DNA of 64,000 bases. Origin: Spirosoma foliorum (GTDB lineage Bacteria; Bacteroidota; Bacteroidia; Cytophagales; Spirosomataceae). The position numbers and the translations under genes are program-made. Positions 51,511 to 59,288 of this stretch are shown here, piece after piece; within the stretch, counting starts at the first letter, position 1, and every line of letters starts with the position of its first letter. The DNA lies in assembly GCF_014117325.1 (NCBI RefSeq), contig NZ_CP059732.1, positions 8,011,501 through 8,075,500 on the forward strand. Direction: 5' to 3'. Under the pieces are notes generated by a model. That model saw only the letters and a program-made list of their open reading frames with translations. It was not told where the DNA came from and did no database searches.

Positions 51511-54500
51511 TTACGCCATCTCCGGTTCCTTCGCTGGGACCGATTTTACAACAACACCCGGTGGCAACAACTTATACAACACAGGCGTAACAATGCGTGA
51601 TAGCAACGTGCTGGAAATCAGACCGCCAATAATTACCCAGGCGAGTGGCGAATAGAGCGGGTTTCCTTCGATAGCCAGCGGGATCAGGCCACCAATGGCC
51701 GTCAATGAGGTGAGTACAATAGGCACAAATCGGATTTCGCCCGCTTCCTGAATCGCGTCGATTAACGACATGCCTTCTTCGCGTAGATGGTTGGTGAAAT
51801 CAACCAGGAGAATAGAGTTTTTAACTTCGATACCAATCAAGGCAATCAACCCAATAACCGCTACGAACGAGAACGGATTGCCAGTGAAATACAGGGCCAG
51901 CACTGCGCCAATGACACCTAGCGGAATTACCGATAGCACAATCAACGTGCTTTTAAAGGTGCCAAATTCCAGCACCAGAACGGCAATGAACCCAAAAATG
52001 GTGATGAGAATAATGGTACCTAAACCACCGAATGATTTCTCACGGCTTTCCAGCTCACCAGCCGCTTTATAGCTGAAACCCGTCGGGAATTTCATTTTGT
52101 CGAGTTTTGATAACACCCCGTTGAATACATTATCGACCAGATAGCCCGTTTTTACAAAGCCGGTGATCGTCACATAACGGTCTTTATCGTAGTGGCGAAT
52201 CTGGTTCATGCTACTCTCAAATTCGAGATCGGCAATCTGGCGCAACGGTACTGCTGATCCCGTTAACGTATTGACATACAGATTGCTCAAAACATGCTGG
52301 TCAGCTACTTTGCCTTTGGGAAGGGTTACGTTGATGGTGTAATCGTCGCCATTGGGCTCTTTAAAGGTACCCACGTTCAGACCTGCAATAGCGAGCCGGA
52401 TAGTGCGGTTCACATCGGCAATGGAAATGCCTAACAGGCCTGCTTTCTCTTTGTTGATGCGTACCCGCAAATCGGTTTTCTGGCTGGATAACGGGTTGTT
52501 GACGTAAATCAGACCGGGCGTTTGTTTGAAGGCAGTTTCAACCCGGGCAGCCATCACTTTCAGGGTGTCGAGGTTTTCGCCAAATACGCGAATGGCTACT
52601 GGAGCTTCCTGATCGGGACCTTGCTCAAAGTCTTTTACTTCAATTTTTGCGTTCGGATAGAATTTGAATCGCTCGCGCAACTTATCGATCAATACGCGCT
52701 TTTCAGCAGGTTCTACATCCACCAATTGCACGTAAAACTGAGCATAATTGGGCGATTCGTTCCGTTGAATGATGTTGTAATAAATACGCGGCTGGCCCCG
52801 GCCCACGTTTGTGGTAACGTATTTAACGTCGGGCTCTTTTTTCAGAACGCCTTCCACGTAACGGGCTACCCGGTCGGTTTCTGATAAACTGGTGCCATCG
52901 GGTGTATCGATATTGATCAGAAACTGCGGTTTTTCGGAAGCTGGAAACAGCGCGAAACCCACAATTTTAAACATGTATAAAGCGCCTGTAAACAACACCC
53001 CCGCTACCAGCAGCGTAACGACTGGGTGACGTAAGCCCCAGTGCAACAGGCGACTGTAGGAACCGCTGATGACTTTTTTGAGTGCACGCATGAAGATGTT
53101 TCCTTCTGGATTATGAGACTCCTTTAAAATCCGGCTCGACAAAAAAGGAACAATCGTCAGCGATACCAGCAACGACGCCAGAATCGTCGTTACGACCGCC
53201 ATCGGCAATGAACGTATGAAATCGCCAGAAGCTTCGGGCAAAAACAAGAGTGGCAAGAATGCGAGAATCAGCGTAACAGTACAGCCAATAACGGCCAATG
53301 TAATTTGGCCAGTGGCCTTAATCGCGGCTTCCCGTTTTGAATACCCATCACGGAGATAACGCTCGATATTTTCGACAACCACGATGGAGTCATCGACCAG
53401 AATACCCAGGGCAACAATCAGCCCGACGATACTTAACTGGTTGATACTGAATCCAAGAAAGTCGAGACCCGCTAAGCCAATTGCCAGCGATAGTGGAATC
53501 GAGATCATGACGACGATGGCAGCCCGGAAACCGAGTGGGAGCAGGGTAAGCGAAACAAGCAGAATGGCCAGACCAAAATCCTGTACAAAATGGGCGAGTC
53601 GTTTGTTGACGCTAACCGTCTGGTCGAAATTTTTAACGAGCGTAATGTGTGGAGGTAGTGTTTTTGCAAACCGATCGATAACGGGATTCAACTGCTCACC
53701 AACTTTGGCAATGTTTTCGCCCGTTTTTTGACCTGCTGTTACAAGAACAGCCCGGTGGCCATTCAGACGTGTGATGTACGTTTCGTCTTCGTAATTAAAA
53801 TCAACGTCGGCTACGTCACGTAAATAGATGATTTTCTGGCCGTTGGTCGAAACAATTGTATTCCGGATTTCGTCGAGCGATTGGTAGTCACCAGCGGTTT
53901 TAACGTTGAATTTCCGCGTACCGGCCTGAATATTGCCGCCCGGAATATTCAGATTTTCTGCCTGAATGGCACCCAATACCCGGTTTACGGCCACGCCATT
54001 CTGAGCCATTTTTTCAATGTTCAGCGATACCCGGACCACCGATGCCGGATAGCCCCAGTCTTCGGCATTTTTCAGGCTTTTTACTTTCTCAAAGTCTTCT
54101 TTCAGTTTGTCGGCATACTCACCTAACTCTTTGGAAGAAGCCACTTCCGACAGCAGCGCTACCTGTACAATACTGACGTCGGTTGGCGAAAATTTCTTTA
54201 TATCGATCCGGTAAATATCCGAAGGTAGCTCGGCCTTCAGCGCGTTTACTTCCCGGATAATTTCCTGGTATTTTTCTTCTGGATCGACACCGTAATCGTA
54301 ATCAAGTCGGAACACGGCCAGACCATCATCCACGTTGGTAATCACGTGGTTCATGTTCTCCAGTGCATTGAACCGGGCTTCTCCCGGATCAACCACCAGC
54401 TTTTCCATATCAAGCGCATCGGTGCCGGGATAAATGACCGCTACGGCAAAACTAGGTGCCGTAAATTCGGGGTCTTCGCCCCGTGGCATATTGAGCAGTG

Positions 54501-54582
54501 AGTTGATGCCCAGGGCGGCTACGCCCAGAAACAGCACCAACATAAACTGCCAGTTTTTAACGGAAAATTCGGATAAGTTCAT
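51511..54582 (-). CDS. RND family efflux transporter permease
   Basis: A 1023-residue inner-membrane proton-driven pump of the HAE1/AcrB type. Twelve membrane helices are expected. The first (FMLVLFLGVAALGINSLLNM), two large periplasmic loops, the helix-4 proton-relay pair in GILVDDSIVVVENIERYL (about 400) and the helix-10 region GIEVKNSILLVDFTNHLREE are visible. It probably exports hydrophobic compounds, with the adaptor gene directly upstream (98 bp) and the TolC-like gene further on. Substrates are unknown. The control dyad is at tetR and tolC. Confidence 0.94.
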   Translation of the reverse strand: MNLSEFSVKNWQFMLVLFLGVAALGINSLLNMPRGEDPEFTAPSFAVAVIYPGTDALDMEKLVVDPGEARFNALENMNHVITNVDDGLAVFRLDYDYGVDPEEKYQEIIREVNALKAELPSDIYRIDIKKFSPTDVSIVQVALLSEVASSKELGEYADKLKEDFEKVKSLKNAEDWGYPASVVRVSLNIEKMAQNGVAVNRVLGAIQAENLNIPGGNIQAGTRKFNVKTAGDYQSLDEIRNTIVSTNGQKIIYLRDVADVDFNYEDETYITRLNGHRAVLVTAGQKTGENIAKVGEQLNPVIDRFAKTLPPHITLVKNFDQTVSVNKRLAHFVQDFGLAILLVSLTLLPLGFRAAIVVMISIPLSLAIGLAGLDFLGFSINQLSIVGLIVALGILVDDSIVVVENIERYLRDGYSKREAAIKATGQITLAVIGCTVTLILAFLPLLFLPEASGDFIRSLPMAVVTTILASLLVSLTIVPFLSSRILKESHNPEGNIFMRALKKVISGSYSRLLHWGLRHPVVTLLVAGVLFTGALYMFKIVGFALFPASEKPQFLINIDTPDGTSLSETDRVARYVEGVLKKEPDVKYVTTNVGRGQPRIYYNIIQRNESPNYAQFYVQLVDVEPAEKRVLIDKLRERFKFYPNAKIEVKDFEQGPDQEAPVAIRVFGENLDTLKVMAARVETAFKQTPGLIYVNNPLSSQKTDLRVRINKEKAGLLGISIADVNRTIRLAIAGLNVGTFKEPNGDDYTINVTLPKGKVADQHVLSNLYVNTLTGSAVPLRQIADLEFESSMNQIRHYDKDRYVTITGFVKTGYLVDNVFNGVLSKLDKMKFPTGFSYKAAGELESREKSFGGLGTIILITIFGFIAVLVLEFGTFKSTLIVLSVIPLGVIGAVLALYFTGNPFSFVAVIGLIALIGIEVKNSILLVDFTNHLREEGMSLIDAIQEAGEIRFVPIVLTSLTAIGGLIPLAIEGNPLYSPLAWVIIGGLISSTLLSRIVTPVLYKLLPPGVVVKSVPAKEPEMA

Positions 54583-54680
54583 AGTTTTTTCTAAACACAG
54601 AGATCACGGAGGGCTTCACGGAGGTCACTGAGGATTCCGTGTTTCTCTGTTTGTACTCTGTGTACTCCGTGTTTAAATGG
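54583..54680. repeat. Intercistronic CACGGAG/AACACAGAG repeat region
   Basis: A 98-bp spacer rich in variants of CACGGAG and ACAGAG, with the inverse forms CTCTGTGT and CTCCGTGTTT. It can fold into alternative hairpins between the adaptor and pump genes and may adjust their relative mRNA stability. Confidence 0.55.
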
Positions 54681-55754
54681 TTATTTCACAACTACGCTTG
54701 ATTCTTCTGTCAGATATGCCGATCCGCCGGTGACTACGTCTTTTACACCAGGTAACCCGTTCGTTATTAGTACTTTATCGCCATCGATAAAGCCAATTTG
54801 GATCGGCACTTTGCGGACGTGTAACGGTCCGGCGCTCCGGTTGTCATCGGCCAATAGATAGACAAACCCTTCTTTGCCATTTCCTTCTACAATTGCTTCG
54901 ATGGGGACTAAGGTGTAACTACGGCTTTGGGCCGGAACGAGGGTTACTTTCGCAAACAGACCGGGTGCAAGTTTTACCCCACCGGGATTAATTCGGACTT
55001 CCACCTCATAAAGCTTGTTGGCTGGATCGGCAGCCTGGGCTAGCTCGCTAACGGTACCGGTAAATGTGCGATCGGGGTAAGCGTCGAGGGTGATACTGGC
55101 ACGGTTGCCCAACCGGAGTCGCGCCCAGTCTTTGTCAGATACGCCCACGCGCACAACCCAATCGCTCGGGCGATTTGATGAAATCTGGTAAACAGATGCC
55201 CCTGCTGAGATCAGCTCGCCCGCATTGGCAATTTTACGGATTACGGTCCCATCAACTGTCGAATGAATCTGCGCGTAACTTTGGTTGAATCGGGCAATGG
55301 TCAGATTTTGTTTGGCTACGTTGGTGCCTGTCGTGGCATTCTGAAGTTGCTCTAGTGTGGCGGCAGTATCGGCATATAGACTTTTAACGCGGCCCAGATC
55401 ACGCTCTGCTTTCTCATTCGCCAGTTGTGCCTGACTCACCTGTGCATTGATTTCGGTTAGATCGAGCGTGGCTAGGAGCTGCCCTTTCCGAACCGATTGC
55501 CCTTCTTCGACAAACATACGGTTGATGATGCCACCAATTTTGAACGATAAGCGTACCTCCTGCGCCGAAGAAACCAGACCCGATGCCACAACAGGCTCAG
55601 CCCGTACAACGGTGCTTACCGGCGATAATTTGATTGGAACGACCGCATCTTCGGGTGCAGTGGCGGTGGTTTTTTCGTCTGTGCTGGCTTTACTGCCACA
55701 TGACCAGAGCACGACGGCAACTAAAATAGAGTACACTATTTGTGATAGTTTCAT
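54681..55754 (-). CDS. Efflux RND transporter periplasmic adaptor subunit
   Basis: A 357-residue membrane-fusion protein. The lipoprotein signal is MKLSQIVYSILVAVVLWSC (Cys19). Barrel-sandwich halves (EEGQSVRKGQLLATLDLTE near 88 and IHSTVDGTVIRKIANAGELI near 165) flank a helical hairpin (SQAQLANEKAERDLGRVKSL). A beta-barrel (RASITLDAYPDRTFTGTVSE) and a membrane-proximal domain follow. It links the RND pump to TolC. In many related genomes the TolC gene is directly adjacent; here a TA-like pair and a DUF3995 gene intervene. Confidence 0.93.
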   Translation of the reverse strand: MKLSQIVYSILVAVVLWSCGSKASTDEKTTATAPEDAVVPIKLSPVSTVVRAEPVVASGLVSSAQEVRLSFKIGGIINRMFVEEGQSVRKGQLLATLDLTEINAQVSQAQLANEKAERDLGRVKSLYADTAATLEQLQNATTGTNVAKQNLTIARFNQSYAQIHSTVDGTVIRKIANAGELISAGASVYQISSNRPSDWVVRVGVSDKDWARLRLGNRASITLDAYPDRTFTGTVSELAQAADPANKLYEVEVRINPGGVKLAPGLFAKVTLVPAQSRSYTLVPIEAIVEGNGKEGFVYLLADDNRSAGPLHVRKVPIQIGFIDGDKVLITNGLPGVKDVVTGGSAYLTEESSVVVK

Positions 55755-55831
55755 GCGCTTATTTGTTTGCTAGGACACTTTTGCTAAGTTGTCGCTGTTT
55801 CTAAGTGTATTGGACATTAATGCTTTCGACC

Positions 55832-56050
55832 ATGAATCAACTTATCACCATACACCCGGATATTCAGAGTGGAACCCCCGTTTTTTTTAACACACGAGTC
55901 CCAGTTAAGAATTTGTTCGATTATGTAAAAGGTGGTCATACCGTGATCGAGTTTATTGATGATTTTCCATCGGTTAAATACGAACAGGCGCTCGCTGTTT
56001 TAGATCTGGCCGAATCAACTGTAACGCTTAATTCTGTTGCACGTGCCTAA
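55832..56050 (+). CDS. DUF433 family antitoxin-like protein
   Basis: A 72-residue protein of the DUF433 family, with the preferred start ATG 55832 (MNQLITIHPDIQSGTPVFFN). The helix-turn-helix-like core is RVPVKNLFDYVKGGHTVIEF. DUF433 proteins are typically encoded just before a DUF5615 (PIN-like) protein and are considered the antitoxin. Here the frames overlap by 8 bp with the DUF5615 gene. The pair is antisense to the surrounding efflux genes, which suggests insertion. Confidence 0.85.
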   Translation: MNQLITIHPDIQSGTPVFFNTRVPVKNLFDYVKGGHTVIEFIDDFPSVKYEQALAVLDLAESTVTLNSVARA

Positions 56051-56372
56051 ACTGCTCCTAGACGAAAACCTACCCAAAAAACTTAAGTACCGCTTTGGCG
56101 AAGATTATGAGGTTAGCACTGTTCCTGAAAAAGGCTGGCATTCGCTACGTAATGGTGAACTGCTTCAGGCAATGAACCGGGACGGTATCGAATACCTCGT
56201 TACAGCAGATAAGAATCTGAGTTATCAACAGAATTATCGCAAATGGAATGTCAAGCTAATTGTTCTGGATACGCTTGATAATCAATATGAGATGGTTCTG
56301 CCATTTGTCGAAAAAATCAAACTGCTATTCGAACAAGGCAATATTCAGGATTACAATTGGATTGATCGTTAA
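56043..56372 (+). CDS. DUF5615 family PIN-like protein (putative toxin)
   Basis: A 109-residue protein (GTG start; a TTG six bases earlier is also possible). The N-terminal LLLDENLPKKLKYRF motif with acidic residues is characteristic of DUF5615. The conserved middle is VPEKGWHSLRNGELLQAMNR, then YLVTADKNLSYQQN. DUF5615 is a PIN-like fold, so an RNase activity is plausible but not shown here. It is encoded with the DUF433 partner as a toxin-antitoxin-like module. Confidence 0.85.
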   Translation: MPKLLLDENLPKKLKYRFGEDYEVSTVPEKGWHSLRNGELLQAMNRDGIEYLVTADKNLSYQQNYRKWNVKLIVLDTLDNQYEMVLPFVEKIKLLFEQGNIQDYNWIDR

Positions 56373-56440
56373 TGCCAGTGTTTAGCCGCTTTGGGTAATT
56401 GATACCTCTATCGCTAATGCAAAAGAGTTGTAAGATTCTT

Positions 56441-56875
56441 TCATGATTTTGATAGGGAAAAAATCAATAGGAATGTGTTTGCACTCAGCAGCAAACACAG
56501 TGGTGAGTAAAACTTTGTGTCTAAATCCGCGAAACGGCTGTTGCGTATTCGTTTGAAAAAGCCGACATAACGAAAGTCGCCGAGGGCACGTATAAGAAAA
56601 ATAATGGCTAATATCCAGAGACCGTATTGGCTTAACCAGGTCGGTATTAGTGAATTGATCGAAGGGAAGTGGCCAATTTTATAGAGATAAAAAAGAGCCA
56701 TCCCGCTGAAAATAATAGCCACAATGAAGGTAATGAACCGGCCCGGCCGAAGCATTTTTGTGCCGTTTCGTTCAGGCAGAGATTCCCGTAAGCCCCAGTT
56801 GCCGCCAAGGGCCCAGTAAACATGGATGCCGCTGACTACCAGCAAAATGATGGAGTTTGTGATAGCAGGTATCAT
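56441..56875 (-). CDS. DUF3995 family membrane protein
   Basis: A 144-residue integral membrane protein with about four helices (ITNSIILLVVSGIHVYWALG, FITFIVAIIFSGMALFYLYK, WILAIIFLIRALGDFRYVGF, LLLSANTFLLIFSL). The IHVYWALGGNWGLRESLP signature matches DUF3995. Function is unknown. It lies between tolC and the adaptor gene on the same strand as the efflux genes and could be co-transcribed with tolC (54 bp apart). Confidence 0.8.
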   Translation of the reverse strand: MIPAITNSIILLVVSGIHVYWALGGNWGLRESLPERNGTKMLRPGRFITFIVAIIFSGMALFYLYKIGHFPSINSLIPTWLSQYGLWILAIIFLIRALGDFRYVGFFKRIRNSRFADLDTKFYSPLCLLLSANTFLLIFSLSKS

Positions 56876-56929
56876 ACTAACGAGCTGAAATTATTCATTG
56901 TCCCTTAATCATTATCCATTCATGATTAA

Positions 56930-58312
56930 TCACTGCCCAACCGCCACCGCCCGATCCAAAGCAGCCCGTTTGACGAGTACGTCTGTGCGAGCCAACGAGT
57001 GCTGCAATTGTGCCGTTAATTGGTCATTCTGATACCGCAGATACTCAATCAACAACGACTGTCCGTTGCGGTATTTGCTGTCGATGACCCGAAACGTCTG
57101 GTCGGCGTTGACCATGCCACTCTGGGTGGCGGCTAAACTCTCGGTAGCGGCATTGAGGTCGTAATAAGCCTGCAACACCTGAAGTTGAATTTGCCGCTGA
57201 ACCTCGGCCATACGCGTTTGGAGGGCGTTGGTCTGAATCTTGGCCTGTTGAATTTTCGAGCGTTTTTCGTAGCCTCGAAATAAATCCCATTGAAGGCCAA
57301 CTTGCGCAACCATATACGCCTGATTCTGGAACGTGTAGCCGTATCCCTGGAAACCCGCATTACCGCCCACATATACATTGGGGATTTTAGCGTTGGCTTC
57401 GTTCAGTTTGACCAGCGTTTGGGCGGCCTGTAATGAGCCACCTAACTGATTCAGTTCCTGCCGACTATGCAGGGCTGTTTGTTGTAACTCGGTCAGATTT
57501 TCTTTCGATTCAGGCAGAATTTTGGTGAGGGTGGAGTCGACATCAACAGCCGTTGTCAGCTCCCGATTGAGTAGAAAATTGAAGTAAGCGCGAGCAGCTT
57601 CCCGATTTTTCTGAGCTACGGCTAGTTGCTGATCAACCTTACTGATTTCGTAACGTGCTGATGTAACAACCTCTTTTGTCGCTACGTTATTGCTGACAAA
57701 TTTCTCGTTCAAACGTGCCAGCCCGGTTAATAGCTGACGGGAGTTCTCAAAAATTCGAATAGCGTCGAGTGTTTGCAGATATTGGTAATAGGCAGTGGCA
57801 ATATTATACCGAAGTTCGTTTTCAACAACGCGTTTGCGAGCTTCCTGCGCCGAAACGAGCTGTTTCTGAATCAAATAGTTGTACTGAATATCGGTGTTGA
57901 AGATCGAATACTGAACCGTGAACTTCGTGTCGTGGAAGTTGTTGGGAGCCAGCAATTGGTTCACATTTTCGATGTTCGTCGGAAACTTGTCCGCACCAAT
58001 AAGCTGGTTCAGCGTTTTGTAGGCTGGATTGAGCAAATCACCCACCGGGAATTCCAACCGTCGACCACCAGCCGCCAGCGAATAAGTTGGGTTAAAGGCA
58101 ATACGGGGATAAAACAACGATTTTGCCTGATTGAGCGATTCCGTAACACGGCTAATTTCCAGCGACTCCTGCCGAAGCGCCAGATTGTTTGCCAAACCTT
58201 CCCGAACATAACCATCTAAAATCGTTGATTGGCTTGACGGAGCGGGCTGGGCCACTACCGAAAACGGGATAAGCAGGCTCAAATAGCGGATATGCTTATA
58301 ACTAAGTCTCAT
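56930..58312 (-). CDS. TolC family outer-membrane efflux protein
   Basis: A 460-residue outer-membrane factor with a signal peptide (YLSLLIPFSVVAQ). The two repeats of the TolC fold contain long amphipathic helices (GLANNLALRQESLEISRVTE near the start and KRSKIQQAKIQTNALQTRMA in the second repeat), with the closing motif AYYDLNAATESLAATQSGMV. It forms the exit duct of the RND pump at 51.5-54.6 kb. A dyad matching the one upstream of tetR lies 13 bp before the ATG (58326-58346). Confidence 0.92.
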   Translation of the reverse strand: MRLSYKHIRYLSLLIPFSVVAQPAPSSQSTILDGYVREGLANNLALRQESLEISRVTESLNQAKSLFYPRIAFNPTYSLAAGGRRLEFPVGDLLNPAYKTLNQLIGADKFPTNIENVNQLLAPNNFHDTKFTVQYSIFNTDIQYNYLIQKQLVSAQEARKRVVENELRYNIATAYYQYLQTLDAIRIFENSRQLLTGLARLNEKFVSNNVATKEVVTSARYEISKVDQQLAVAQKNREAARAYFNFLLNRELTTAVDVDSTLTKILPESKENLTELQQTALHSRQELNQLGGSLQAAQTLVKLNEANAKIPNVYVGGNAGFQGYGYTFQNQAYMVAQVGLQWDLFRGYEKRSKIQQAKIQTNALQTRMAEVQRQIQLQVLQAYYDLNAATESLAATQSGMVNADQTFRVIDSKYRNGQSLLIEYLRYQNDQLTAQLQHSLARTDVLVKRAALDRAVAVGQ

Positions 58313-58325
58313 AATCGCTTATCAA

Positions 58326-58346
58326 TTAATAAACAGTGTTTAGTGT
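58326..58346. promoter_or_regulatory. TetR operator candidate upstream of tolC
   Basis: The core AAACAGTGTTTAGT lies in a 21-bp site with 17 of 21 bases identical to the (reverse-complemented) dyad upstream of tetR at 59142-59162. It lies 13 bp upstream of the tolC ATG. Confidence 0.65.
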
Positions 58347-58385
58347 ATGGTCAAAAAAATAGGGAAGCTTATTATGATTGGTGGT

Positions 58386-58488
58386 GTCAGGTTCTTAAAC
58401 CTGACATTGCGAGGTTTCTTAAAACCTCGTTGATATTACTGGTTCGGTTTTGAGAAACCTCACTGCGTCGGTTATAAGTAACCGACGC
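58386..58488. repeat. TAAG-loop palindromic repeats, copies 4-6
   Basis: Three compact palindromes: TGTCAGGTT-CTTA-AACCTGACA (58386-58407), CGAGGTTT-CTTA-AAACCTCG (58411-58430) and GCGTCGGTTA-TAAG-TAACCGACGC (58465-58488). Outer GGTGG/CCACC sequences could pair around the whole set. They lie between tolC and tetR. Confidence 0.75.
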
Positions 58489-58504
58489 CACCTACCTCCA
58501 CCCA

Positions 58505-59116
58505 TTATAACCCTCGCCGTAACGTTTCGCAAAACAGGTTAAACGCATCATCCATAACCGATTGACGGTCGCATTCTGGAATCATGCCTAATCGTTTCCG
58601 TAGAAACAGAGCGGTATAGCCATGAATCCCGCTCCAGATCATCATCGCCGTTGACTGAACATCGTGTTTCTGAAAAATACCGGCATCCATGCACTCCTGG
58701 ACAATGCTCATGAGCAGCCCAAATGCCTGATCGCCTTCTACCCAATCTTCTTTATCGAGCGTGTCCATTGGAGCCGTCATGATGAACATCAGGTCGAACA
58801 ATTCTGGATTCTCAACCGCAAACCGGATATAAGCCCGGCCCATTTCGACCAACTTCTCAAACGGGTCTGTCAGCAACTGTAAAGGCATGAACTCGCCAAT
58901 CATTTTGACAAAACCGCGCTGGTGAAGTGCAAAAAGCAACTGGTTTTTATCTTTAAAATACAGGTAAATCGTGGCTGGACTGTACTCAATTTCGTCGGCA
59001 ATGTTCCGGATGCTAACCTTCTCGAAGCCATTGGCCAGAAAAAGCTTTTGTGCGCCATCCAGAATTAACTGCCGCATTTCTTCCCGCTCCCGTTCTTTCC
59101 GCTCTGTGATACCCAT
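58505..59116 (-). CDS. TetR family transcriptional regulator
   Basis: A 203-residue repressor. The N-terminal helix-turn-helix is at about residues 10-55 (RQLILDGAQKLFLANGFEKV, IADEIEYSPATIYLYFKDKN), with a helical ligand-binding domain after it. I chose ATG 59116, because a GTG at 59152 would start inside the operator-like dyad. It is upstream of, and co-oriented with, the tolC-adaptor-RND genes. The shared dyad at its own promoter and at tolC implies local repression released by an efflux substrate. Confidence 0.92.
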   Translation of the reverse strand: MGITERKEREREEMRQLILDGAQKLFLANGFEKVSIRNIADEIEYSPATIYLYFKDKNQLLFALHQRGFVKMIGEFMPLQLLTDPFEKLVEMGRAYIRFAVENPELFDLMFIMTAPMDTLDKEDWVEGDQAFGLLMSIVQECMDAGIFQKHDVQSTAMMIWSGIHGYTALFLRKRLGMIPECDRQSVMDDAFNLFCETLRRGL

Positions 59117-59141
59117 TGGTTTGTTAATTAACGATGCAAAC

Positions 59142-59162
59142 TTACTGAACACTGTTTAGTAA
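59142..59162. promoter_or_regulatory. TetR operator candidate upstream of tetR
   Basis: An inverted repeat with half sites TTACTGAAC and GTTTAGTAA around ACT, 25 bp upstream of the tetR ATG. The same sequence, in reverse orientation, occurs before tolC at 58326-58346. Confidence 0.7.
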
Positions 59163-59288
59163 ACAAATGTCTGCCTATTTTTTTTAGATTTTTAATTAAA
59201 CGGTTACTCTTCATAGTGGCTAGATGACCGATGCCTAACTGAATTTTCATTTGTTCAATAATTCACTAATATTTAGGGGATTGACTCC

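Noticed and set aside
59117..59152. GTG start for the TetR protein at 59152
   Set aside because: It would place translation inside the operator-like dyad. ATG 59116 gives the usual TetR N-terminus.
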